DNA of 64,000 nucleotides from assembly GCA_020831775.1 (NCBI GenBank), contig JAFIFZ010000053.1, positions 1 through 64,000 of the forward strand, read 5' to 3'. The translations under genes were made by a program, and so were the position numbers. The notes under the pieces are model-generated. The model did no database searches and was not told the origin of the DNA. It worked only from the letters and a program-made list of their open reading frames with translations. The DNA comes from Phycisphaerales bacterium (lineage in GTDB: Bacteria > Planctomycetota > Phycisphaerae > Phycisphaerales > UBA1924). Below are positions 23,556-30,541 of this stretch, in pieces (the stretch's first letter is position 1; every line of letters starts with the position of its first letter).

Positions 23556-24004
23556 GGCGGCGTCCCTCCGTCGGCGGCCGCCACCGGGCGCTGGGCCGTC
23601 GCGGTCGTGTCCCGCTTGGCGTACCCCTTGATCGTGTTGGTCGGCTCGCCCGTGTCCTCGCGGTTCTTGATCGCCACGCTGACAACGAGCGGGAGGTTGT
23701 GCAGCTCGACCGAGTCGCGCGGGCGCAGCACATTCACCGCCCGGCAGATCGCCGACAGCGTGCCGCGTGCGATCTCGACCGTCTGGGTGTTGGGGTGCTT
23801 GAGCGTGAGCCGGTCCCAGAGCTTGCGGCCCTTGTACGGCCCCTCCAGCACCTCCATCTCGAGTTCGAGGTACTCGCCCTTGCCGTTCTTGGTCGGCTTC
23901 ATCTCGGTGGCCGTGATCGCGGCCAGGTACTTGCCGGTGGGGATGGGGTCGAAGCCGGCGTTGGGCTCCACGTTCGTCGCGTCGAATCCGTTCAGGTCTG
24001 CCAT
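23543..24004 (-). CDS. DUF669 protein
   Basis: A 153-residue protein. AGFDPIPTGKYLAAITATEM, then KNGKGEYLELEMEVLEGPYKGRKLWDRL, ARGTLSAICRA and the C-terminal NTIKGYAKRD are typical of DUF669, a phage family always near Sak4-like recombinases and probably single-strand-DNA binding. GAGGAG precedes the ATG. It stands between the Sak4-like ATPase and the helicase, the usual neighbourhood. Confidence 0.85.
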   Translation of the reverse strand: MADLNGFDATNVEPNAGFDPIPTGKYLAAITATEMKPTKNGKGEYLELEMEVLEGPYKGRKLWDRLTLKHPNTQTVEIARGTLSAICRAVNVLRPRDSVELHNLPLVVSVAIKNREDTGEPTNTIKGYAKRDTTATAQRPVAAADGGTPPWKR

Positions 24005-24106
24005 GGTTCGGGCTCCTCGTATCTCGGGGGCTCGGACGCATCTGTGCGCCCGATCGTGGTGGTTCGTGTGCGATGGACGGCGCGCAACTCGCTGCGCCGA
24101 CTCCGG

Positions 24107-24889
24107 TTAGGCGTTTTCTTGATGGCTCTCGACGGGCGGCTCTGCGGGTGTCTCGCCGCGCGCACACGCCGCGAACACGCGGTAGTCCAGCGGCAGCTCG
24201 TCGGGCAGGTTCAGGCGGTTCTTGGCGACATGGGCGGGCCGCTCGGTCGTGCGGAGGATCCGCTCGCCCGTGCCGATGCCCTGCGTCCGCTTGCGGTCGA
24301 AACCCTCGCTCTGGGTCTTGGTGTGGACGCGGTAGGTCGCGAAGAGCACCTCGTCGCACCACTCCTGCACCAGGGCCGAGGCCTGCTTCTGGAGGCGGGG
24401 CACGTAGCGGTCGTAGGTGTCGGTCTCGGGGTTGGCGAACTTCTCGATCGCCGCGTGGGCGATCAGGACGACCTGCATGCCGCGCTCGGTCCGCAGAGCG
24501 TCGAGGCCCGCCAGGACCTCGCGCCACTGCGTCAGCGCGAAGATGTAGCCCTTCGCGTACCCGATGTCCTCGATCGTCTCGACGCCGCGCTTGGCGCAGA
24601 CCTCGGCCCAGATCAGCCGCTCGAGCCAGTCGAGCGAGTCGATGACCACCGTCTGGTAGCCGTGCTCCTCGCTGTAGAGGGCCGAGAGCGACCCGAGCAC
24701 GTCGGCGTACTTCGTCGCCAGCGGGAAGCGGTCGCAGTCGATGTCGTTGGTGCCCTCCTCGGTCGTGATGAAGACGGGCGTCTCTGCCATCGCGCCGAAG
24801 GTGGACTTGCCGACGCCGTGGACGCCGTAGAGCATCACGCGGCGCGGCATCAACGCGCGGCCTTTCTGGATGTGTGCGAGTGCGGTCAT
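24107..24889 (-). CDS. Sak4-like RecA-fold ATPase (single-strand annealing recombinase group)
   Basis: A 260-residue protein from the ATG at 24889. PRRVMLYGVHGVGKSTFGAM is the Walker A at about 17-30, VVIDSLDWLERLIW carries Walker B (about 82-93), and GMQVVLIAHA (about 135) is the sensor strand. The layout (short RecA core, no N-terminal domain) is that of phage nucleotide-binding/Sak4 proteins, which promote strand annealing with a partner SSB. DUF669 follows and the exonuclease-like gene precedes, so the set looks like a recombination cassette. Confidence 0.85.
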   Translation of the reverse strand: MTALAHIQKGRALMPRRVMLYGVHGVGKSTFGAMAETPVFITTEEGTNDIDCDRFPLATKYADVLGSLSALYSEEHGYQTVVIDSLDWLERLIWAEVCAKRGVETIEDIGYAKGYIFALTQWREVLAGLDALRTERGMQVVLIAHAAIEKFANPETDTYDRYVPRLQKQASALVQEWCDEVLFATYRVHTKTQSEGFDRKRTQGIGTGERILRTTERPAHVAKNRLNLPDELPLDYRVFAACARGETPAEPPVESHQENA

Positions 24890-24923
24890 GATCGATCGGT
24901 CTCCTTGCGGTTGGTGTGCTGGT

Positions 24924-25784
24924 TCAGGACTGGCTGGGCGGAAGAGGGATGCGGTCGTACAGCCGCAGCGACTCGAATCGCGTCGGCCACCGACCGGTCT
25001 CCCGGCAGCGGACGAGCTCTTCGATGGCGCGGTCGTTCTCGGCCTGGGCCGCATCGAGACAGCGCGGCGCGATCTGCCACACGCCGCAGCGAAACGGCTC
25101 GCGCTTCTCGACGGCGATGATGTGAACGGGGAGGACGACGCCGCCGACGCTGGCGAGCAACGCCCTGTAGAAGGCGAGCTGGTGCAGGTACTGGAACGAG
25201 TCGATGTGCCGCTCGAACGAGTCGAGCGAGTCGGTGGTTTTCAGATCGACCAGCCCGCGTCCGTCGGTGGGGTTCACCCAGTCGAGCCGGGCCTGGCAGA
25301 GCACGCCGCCCATGCGACCACGCACGACACCTTCGGCGACGCCCTCGGCCAGCAACTCGCGGGCGAAGAGGTGCTCGCGCACGCTCGCCGCCATCTGCTC
25401 GACCATCGCGGCGTCGGTGTCGGCCAGCACGGGCTTGCCGCGCTTCTCGGCCCACGCGGCAAACGCCTTGGTGTTCGAGCCGAAGGGCTGACCGGTCCTT
25501 GGATTGATCGGCCCGCCGACGGCGTACTCGGCCTCGTACCGCTCGCGGCCTTCGAGGATCAGCATGTGCCCCGCCCGCCCGACGAGGAACGCGTGGCTGT
25601 CCCGCTCGGGGATCAGCCCCATCTCCTTCCGCCGAAACAGCAGCGGGCACGAGCGGAACTCGGCCAGCCGGTGCGAAGTCAAGCACTCGCCGCGGCGGGC
25701 GTGGTAGGTCTCGGCGGGCTCGCGGGTGAGGACGCGGATGAGGGAAGCACGCTGTTCGTCGGTGCAATGGCTGGCAACGCTCAT
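24924..25784 (-). CDS. PD-(D/E)XK exonuclease (exodeoxyribonuclease VIII-like)
   Basis: A 286-residue protein from the ATG at 25784. The N-terminal RLAEFRSCPLLFRRKEMGLI is the usual start of RecE/Cas4-like nucleases; AFLVGRAGHMLILEG follows. The core is LCQARLDWVNPTDGRGLVDLKTTDS (about 160-185): D then D-x-K, the PD-(D/E)XK site. Q-Y-x-x-Q-x-(A)-F-Y (FQYLHQLAFY) is the last family motif. It likely makes 3' single strands for the Sak4 partner. It overlaps the upstream small gene by ATGA. Confidence 0.87.
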   Translation of the reverse strand: MSVASHCTDEQRASLIRVLTREPAETYHARRGECLTSHRLAEFRSCPLLFRRKEMGLIPERDSHAFLVGRAGHMLILEGRERYEAEYAVGGPINPRTGQPFGSNTKAFAAWAEKRGKPVLADTDAAMVEQMAASVREHLFARELLAEGVAEGVVRGRMGGVLCQARLDWVNPTDGRGLVDLKTTDSLDSFERHIDSFQYLHQLAFYRALLASVGGVVLPVHIIAVEKREPFRCGVWQIAPRCLDAAQAENDRAIEELVRCRETGRWPTRFESLRLYDRIPLPPSQS

Positions 25785-26104
25785 CAGGCGGCCACCCCGC
25801 GAGCTTCGCGTGCCGGGCTTCCCTTGGGCGTGGCGCACGGCATCCGGCGGACCGTGAACCCGTCCGCGCCGAACTCCTTGATCAGGAACGCGGTGAAGAT
25901 CCGGACCACCGCCGCTCCGCACGGCGAGCCGCCGTCCACGAGCAATACACCGCGCGGCGGGTCGGCGTGGTACGACACATCGGTGCGGACCCGGGCCTCG
26001 CCGAACAGCCCCTCGGCGGCCAGGATCGACAGGTGCAGCGTGGCCTCGGCCTCCGCCAGAGCGGCGCTGGAGGCGAACCGGAATCGGAAGACGTCGGTCA
26101 TCAT
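25784..26104 (-). CDS. Conserved small phage protein of unknown function
   Basis: A 106-residue protein with AAAGGAG 6 bases before the ATG at 26104. The central segment AEATLHLSILAAEGLFGEAR, then VRTDVSYHADPPRGVLLVDG, and RIFTAFLIKEFGADGFTVRR give a compact alpha/beta look. Proteins of this pattern are found with RecE/Sak4-type cassettes in other planctomycete prophages. It is the first gene of the recombination operon, behind motif site 2. No function can be given. Confidence 0.7.
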   Translation of the reverse strand: MMTDVFRFRFASSAALAEAEATLHLSILAAEGLFGEARVRTDVSYHADPPRGVLLVDGGSPCGAAVVRIFTAFLIKEFGADGFTVRRMPCATPKGSPAREARGVAA

Positions 26105-26235
26105 CGGGGCTCCTTTCGCAGAGCGCACCGACCGCCGCCCGCGAGGCCCGGCCCCCCGAGCCGCGGCGTGAACCGTGGTCGAGGGGCCGAGGCCTCCGGA
26201 AGGAAGAGAGAGGTCCGGCGGTCGGGGGGCGCTTC

Positions 26236-26252
26236 TTGGGTCACCTATGCCG
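26236..26252 (-). promoter_or_regulatory. Repeated phage motif, site 2 (before the recombination/replication operon)
   Basis: Minus strand CGGCATAGGTGACCCAA, identical to site 1 over 15 bases. It stands 20 bases after the stop of the sigma-like gene and 132 bases before the ATG at 26104. A GCGCACC lies 14 bases upstream of the CATAGG core here and 15 bases upstream at site 4, a possible -35-like partner. Confidence 0.5.
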
Positions 26253-26272
26253 CGACCGCCGCCGGTGCGCGG

Positions 26273-26872
26273 TCAGGCCGTCCCGAACCCGGCCGCCTCG
26301 AAGCGGGCGCGGAGGCGCTCCAGGGCGTTCTGGATCTGGCGGCGACTGACGGGACCGCCGGACCGCCGCGACCACTCGCGTGCGGCGGCCGACTTGCCGT
26401 GCTCGGCGACGAGCCGAAGCAGGTCCCGGTCCTCCGGGGTGAGCGTTTCCATGACCGCCTTGACGGCCTCGGCGACCCCGGCGGCGTCGAACTGGGAAAC
26501 GGGGGCGGACTGGTTGCGGCGCTGCCGGTCGGCCTGGCCGAGCACCGAGCGGAGCGGGACGGCATCCCCGTCGCACTCGACGAGCGTCCCCTCGAGAGAG
26601 ATCGCCTCGTAGTCGCCGCGCCGCTTTTGGCGGCCGCGGAATCGCAGCTCCATCGCCACCCAGGAGTCGAGGGCGCTCGTGACGAAGGCCTCGATGTTGC
26701 CCCGGGCGGGATCGAAGAGGTGGGCCTTCTCCAACAGGTAGAGGAGCATCCCCTGCGTCAGGTCGTCGCGGTCCGACCTGGAGAAGTCGGTCCGCCGGCA
26801 GAGCTGGGCGGCCTTGATTCGGATGAGGGTTGCGGTGAACGGGCCAGAAACAACATCGTGGCGGTCGGCCAT
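26273..26872 (-). CDS. Phage sigma-70-like (ECF-type) transcription factor
   Basis: A 199-residue protein. Residues 28-85 (SRSDRDDLTQGMLLYLLEKA, FDPARGNIEAFVTSALDSWVAMELRFRGRQKR) look like sigma region 2 (D-x-x-D-L-x-Q, then F-D-P-x-R-G-x-x-x-x-(F)-V). After an acidic linker, residues 135-190 (TLTPEDRDLLRLVAEHG, VSRRQIQNALERLRARF) look like a region-4 helix-turn-helix. Sigma-like proteins of this build are common in planctomycete prophages. It would direct host RNA polymerase to phage promoters, and the motif found before four phage operons is a natural candidate. GGAG precedes the ATG. Confidence 0.72.
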   Translation of the reverse strand: MADRHDVVSGPFTATLIRIKAAQLCRRTDFSRSDRDDLTQGMLLYLLEKAHLFDPARGNIEAFVTSALDSWVAMELRFRGRQKRRGDYEAISLEGTLVECDGDAVPLRSVLGQADRQRRNQSAPVSQFDAAGVAEAVKAVMETLTPEDRDLLRLVAEHGKSAAAREWSRRSGGPVSRRQIQNALERLRARFEAAGFGTA

Positions 26873-27034
26873 CGGAAGCTCCGAGGCCGACCTCCCTGCT
26901 CACCGACCAGCCACGGAGCCGCACAACGAGGTCTGTGCCGCGACGACATGCCGCGGAGATGCACAGGTGCGCCCGTGACTGGCCGGTTATGAGCCGGCCG
27001 GCCTCGGACGAGGGCCCGGGTGTCGCGGATGGCG

Positions 27035-27064
27035 CAAGAAACAGGGCGGGCCGACGGCCCGCCC
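27035..27064 (-). terminator. Rho-independent terminator (minus strand)
   Basis: A perfect 9-bp stem GGGCGGGCC (27044-27052) / GGCCCGCCC (27056-27064) with loop GAC; on the minus strand it is followed by TGTTTCTTG. It ends the operon of the gene at 27096. A second hairpin GGCCGG-TTATGAG-CCGGCC follows at about 26982-27000. Confidence 0.7.
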
Positions 27065-27095
27065 CGTTGTCCGGAACTCGTTGTGGCGCAAAGAC

Positions 27096-28061
27096 TTAGC
27101 GACGCTGAGAGAAATTTTTTGACCTGTCGCGTGGCTGCGACGCGACAGTTCGGATGACGGAGTTGGAGTCCGCGCCCTGCTTGACGGCGTCGGGCCCACC
27201 TGCGGTCTTGACCGCGCGCTCAACCGCATACCGATTGGTTCTGTAGCCCGCGGCGACGAGGGCGTCTGCGGCCTTGCGGTACGAACCGCGGATGCGGTAC
27301 TCCTGTACCAGCGCCTCGTTCGAGAGCATGGACTTGATGGCCTTGTCGACTTGCTGGCGGACTTTCTTGGCGGCCAGTTGCTCTTGGGGGATCTCTCCCC
27401 GCTCCAAAGCCACGGCGTCCGCCTCCGCGACCGCTTCCATGAGCGCCACTCCGTCGATCACGAACCGATCGTCGTCGAGCTCGGCAACGCGTTCCAACGC
27501 CACGACCGCGGGCACACGCCCGGGCCAGACGCGATCGTCGGGCACCTGTCGCGGCACCAGGACAATCGCCCGCCCACCCACGCCCACAGGCGCCGCGACC
27601 GAAGCGCCGTCCGGGTCGCCCAGCCGCGTCGCGAGCATGACCTCCCTCGTGTTGCCCTCCCACGGGATCCGGCCCAGACGCCAGAGCCGGTTGGGGATCA
27701 GGGGTTTGGGCTTGCCCTTGAGCTCCATCGCCGAGTTCAGAAGGGTCGCGAGGCCGTCAAGGTCTACCTCCCAGCCCCGGCACATCTCAGCGCTGACTTC
27801 GAGGCGGAGCTGCTCGGGGCAGTAGATGTAGAGCCGCGGCTCTCCGTCAGGGCCCGGCCGCTGAGAAACCAGCTCGACATGACCGTCGTCGCAACTCGGG
27901 CAGGAAGCCATTAGGCCGCCAGCGGATTGGCGGAGGATGCCTAACTTCAGAAAGACCCGGTGCGACCCGGCGGGCCACTCGGCGAGGTCACGGTGGTCGA
28001 AGGTTCGTCCGACATCATCGGCCGCTGCGAACAGGAGATTCAGGATTGCATCACTGGTCAT
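27096..28061 (-). CDS. Unknown protein with zinc finger, next to the defence switch
   Basis: A 321-residue protein that I cannot assign. CPSCDDGHVELVSQ and YIYCPEQLRLEV (residues about 54-90) give a possible four-ligand metal site (C-x2-C, then C). The middle (GKPKPLIPNRLWRLGRIPWE, then RAIVLVPRQVP) is strand-rich. From 225 to 300 (AAKKVRQQVDKAIKSML, YRKAADALVAAGYRTNRYAV) it looks like a helix-turn-helix. It overlaps the upstream gene by 11 bases, and that gene follows the ImmA gene, so both could belong to the XRE/ImmA arm. The Zn finger plus HTH suggests nucleic-acid binding. Confidence 0.65.
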   Translation of the reverse strand: MTSDAILNLLFAAADDVGRTFDHRDLAEWPAGSHRVFLKLGILRQSAGGLMASCPSCDDGHVELVSQRPGPDGEPRLYIYCPEQLRLEVSAEMCRGWEVDLDGLATLLNSAMELKGKPKPLIPNRLWRLGRIPWEGNTREVMLATRLGDPDGASVAAPVGVGGRAIVLVPRQVPDDRVWPGRVPAVVALERVAELDDDRFVIDGVALMEAVAEADAVALERGEIPQEQLAAKKVRQQVDKAIKSMLSNEALVQEYRIRGSYRKAADALVAAGYRTNRYAVERAVKTAGGPDAVKQGADSNSVIRTVASQPRDRSKNFSQRR

Positions 28062-29229
28062 CGGTCACCCCCCACCTCCGCAGGCATCGCTCACCGACAA
28101 CTCGCTTCTCATCGGGCATGCTCTTGAGGTTGCAAGTGTTTGGCACGGAGACATAGAACCTCAGTGTGCTTCCGTGTCGGTCTTGCTGGAACTGCAGGGC
28201 AAAGTGGGTCGACATGACCTTCGCACCAGCGATCGTGACGTTCTCCGTGCGCAGCCACCGCTCGAACTTCCGGTAGATGTCGTTCGCGGACGCCTTGGGA
28301 TCGGCCTTAATCTCCACCCAGCCGCTACTCCCACGCGGGGCGACACGCATCTGGGTGATCCGAGCATCCACAACTCCGTCAGACGCTTCGAGCGCCAGCG
28401 GAAAATCGGGATTGAGCAGATGGTCGAGCTTGAAGGTCGGTCGCAGCGGGTCGGCGGGGTCCACATCGCGTCCGAGGACCGCCTTGCAGAAGGCGATCTG
28501 TAGCGGTTCCCAGACGGGCTTTCCCCCTTGGGCGAAGACCTCCATCGAGCCATCGTCGCCGTTGTAGACGAACACGTTCTCAAAGGCGTAGCGGTCCGAC
28601 CGCACGGTCGGCTCGTCGTCGTCACTGTCGAAGACGATGTGCTTGTCCGGGTAGTCGTCGAGGTATGCGAAGAAATAGTCCGAACCGCCCTGGCGCCGGT
28701 AGTGGACGACCTTGCAGCAACCGCCGCGCATCTGCTTCGGCGCGTAGTAGGCGGTGAGCGCCGCGCCGAGCTTGCTCAGCATCTCCGGCGTCACGCCGAG
28801 CGTCACCTTCGGGAGGCCGTTACGGCGCTTCCAATGGCGGCCCGCTGCCAGCGCATCCGCCCGCGCGAACAGCGTCGCCTCGGAGAACGCCTCCGGCAGG
28901 TGCAGGTAAATCCACATCGCCTTGTCCACCTTGCTGGCCTGCGCCTTGAACTGCTCCGCAAGGCCGGGAGCCCGCCCCCGGATCTCCTCCGCGAGGACCG
29001 CCATGCCGCGGTGATCGGCGAGCTCGTTGATGTCCCGCAGGATGACCTGCACCTCCAGACGCTGCCGCTCGGGCAGGGCCTGCCACCCCTCGAAGACGGG
29101 CTCGATCTTGTGCTCGGTAATCCTGTCCCACGGCACATCGAGCAATTCGCCGCGCCGCGAAAAAAATTCGCGGAGCAGGGGGTTGGCGATCTGCTTGAGG
29201 ACCTTGCGGGGTTCGAACGACTGTGCCAT
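28051..29229 (-). CDS. Unknown 392-residue protein, next to the defence switch
   Basis: The protein starts MAQSFEPRKVLKQIANPLLR at 29229. N-terminal half: helical (LLREFFSRRGELLDVPWDRI, EAFSEATLFARADALAAGRH). Then a strand-rich block (GCCKVVHYRRQGGSDYFFAY, HIVFDSDDDEPTVRSDRY, NVFVYNGDDGSMEVFAQGG). C-terminal half: ARITQMRVAPRGSSGWVEIK and STLRFYVSVPNTCNLKSM, then a final CLRRWGV. I know no family with this look. It follows the ImmA gene after 54 bases and overlaps the next unknown gene, so the pair is co-translated. A role in defence or in prophage control is possible. Confidence 0.65.
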   Translation of the reverse strand: MAQSFEPRKVLKQIANPLLREFFSRRGELLDVPWDRITEHKIEPVFEGWQALPERQRLEVQVILRDINELADHRGMAVLAEEIRGRAPGLAEQFKAQASKVDKAMWIYLHLPEAFSEATLFARADALAAGRHWKRRNGLPKVTLGVTPEMLSKLGAALTAYYAPKQMRGGCCKVVHYRRQGGSDYFFAYLDDYPDKHIVFDSDDDEPTVRSDRYAFENVFVYNGDDGSMEVFAQGGKPVWEPLQIAFCKAVLGRDVDPADPLRPTFKLDHLLNPDFPLALEASDGVVDARITQMRVAPRGSSGWVEIKADPKASANDIYRKFERWLRTENVTIAGAKVMSTHFALQFQQDRHGSTLRFYVSVPNTCNLKSMPDEKRVVGERCLRRWGVTDDQ

Positions 29230-29242
29230 GGCTCGTACCTTT

Positions 29243-29257
29243 CTGTCCCGTGGACAG
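29243..29257. promoter_or_regulatory. Palindrome upstream of the two-gene unknown operon
   Basis: CTGTCC-CGT-GGACAG (29243-29257) stands 14 bases before the ATG at 29229 in the short gap after the ImmA gene. It could be an operator or a weak hairpin. A TTAAC box lies beside it. Confidence 0.4.
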
Positions 29258-29283
29258 TTAACACCCAAGGCAAAAAGGGATGC

Positions 29284-30003
29284 CTACAAGCCACCCTCGA
29301 ACAGCCCGGGTTCGATCTCCTTCACGAACAGCCCGACGCTTTCGAGCCGGATCCGCATGGCCATCGCCGAAACCTCGAACCGTTCGGCCAGCGGCTTGCA
29401 GAACGCCTCTCTGGCGATCTCCACATCGCGCTTGCGGTCGCCCTCGAACTGACGCACACGCAGGTCGGCGTCCTGCACCGGGGCCTCGTCTCCACGCCAG
29501 TCTTTCCACTGGGCACGCAGGAGCGCCCGCGGCATGAGCAGGCAGCCCGCGAACATGTCCGCCTGAATCTCCTCCCGCGCTCGATTGCTATCGCGACAGA
29601 CGAACGCGGGCTGGCTGTCGGTCTCGAAGAGCACCCGCTCATTCGGATCCTCCTGGAGCTGCACTCGGTGCAAGCGCCAGTGCCCCACCTCGTGGGCCAC
29701 GGTGAAGTTGTAGCGACCGCGCAGGTGCGGATACTCAACGGGATCAAGCGAAGCATCGATGCAGATGGTGCCGTCGTTGAACCAGATCGCGCCGATGACA
29801 TCGTTGCCGCCGAAGCGAGACCGCAAGTCCTCGATCTCGAACGGCAGCCCAAGGTGGATCTCGACCAACTCGTCGAGCGGGATTGGGACGGTGATCTCGT
29901 TGCCCTTGGCGGCCCACTCGTCGAGCAAGAGGTTGGCCTCCCGCTCGATGTGAACCGGCGGCATGTACTTCACGCGGTGCTTCTGGTTCGAGCCGGAGGC
30001 CAT
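29284..30003 (-). CDS. ImmA/IrrE-family metallopeptidase
   Basis: A 239-residue protein. REANLLLDEWAAKG opens the domain, GAIWFNDGTICIDASLDP precedes the zinc site, and RYNFTVAHEVGHWRLH (about 95-110) carries H-E-x-x-H with all ligands. A glutamate follows at about 140 (REEIQADMFAGCLLMPRALL), completing the third-ligand motif E-x-x-A-x-x-F. ImmA/IrrE proteases cut XRE repressors and lift repression of mobile elements. Its start overlaps the stop of the XRE gene (ATGA), the classical pair. It likely destroys that repressor when the cell receives a signal. Confidence 0.86.
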   Translation of the reverse strand: MASGSNQKHRVKYMPPVHIEREANLLLDEWAAKGNEITVPIPLDELVEIHLGLPFEIEDLRSRFGGNDVIGAIWFNDGTICIDASLDPVEYPHLRGRYNFTVAHEVGHWRLHRVQLQEDPNERVLFETDSQPAFVCRDSNRAREEIQADMFAGCLLMPRALLRAQWKDWRGDEAPVQDADLRVRQFEGDRKRDVEIAREAFCKPLAERFEVSAMAMRIRLESVGLFVKEIEPGLFEGGL

Positions 30004-30368
30004 CAGTCGCCACCCCCTTTGCCCTCGCGTTCTGCTTTGGCGATCAGCCTCTTGAGCTGCTCGGGGGTCAGGTTCTTGGCGGCCCGCAGCAGCGCCGGCA
30101 TCGACTCCGGATCCTTCAGGATGATCTTCTTCACGTCCTCGGGCATCCGACCCGCCAGAGCGATCCAGTGGTCCGGGTCGGCCCCCAGCAACTCGGCCAT
30201 CTTTCGCACCCGCTCGGCGGCCGGGGCGTACTCGGCCTTGCCGGTCTCGACTAGCGACAGGTATGTCGGGCTGATCTCCACCAGCTCGGCGAACTTCCGT
30301 AGGCTGTAGCCCTTCTCGAGCCGCCGCTTGCGGAGGACGGCACCGAAATGCTGGAGGGGGTCGCTCAT
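30003..30368 (-). CDS. XRE-family repressor paired with ImmA
   Basis: A 121-residue protein from the ATG at 30368. VLRKRRLEKGYSLRKFAELV, EISPTYLSLVETG is a complete XRE helix-turn-helix (residues 10-55); a helical C-terminus (PEQLKRLIAKAERE) follows. It lies divergent to the DUF499 operon with a symmetric regulatory region between. I infer that it represses its own arm and the defence operon, or serves as phage lysogeny repressor. Confidence 0.84.
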   Translation of the reverse strand: MSDPLQHFGAVLRKRRLEKGYSLRKFAELVEISPTYLSLVETGKAEYAPAAERVRKMAELLGADPDHWIALAGRMPEDVKKIILKDPESMPALLRAAKNLTPEQLKRLIAKAEREGKGGGD

Positions 30369-30381
30369 GCGGGTATGCTCG

Positions 30382-30438
30382 CTTGACCCGGACAGGGGCC
30401 TGCGTTTACGATATCCTGCACATAACCGGCGGGTCAAG
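30382..30438. promoter_or_regulatory. Divergent overlapping promoters with flanking inverted repeat
   Basis: The plus-strand promoter TTGACC (30383-30388), 18 bases, TACGAT (30407-30412) faces a minus-strand TTGACC (complement of 30432-30437) with a TATCGT box 18 bases away. The -10 boxes overlap around the palindrome GATATC. The outer arms CTTGACCCG (30382-30390) and CGGGTCAAG (30430-30438) are perfectly inverted. A dimeric repressor bound here would control both the XRE/ImmA arm and the defence operon. Confidence 0.65.
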
Positions 30439-30541
30439 TGGCGGGCAGGCCCCAAGCCTCGACCGCGGAGCCGGCGGGGCTTCCAGGGTACCGTGGCACA
30501 CCAGGAACGCGGGAGTCCATCCCGCCCACGAGAAAGACAGC

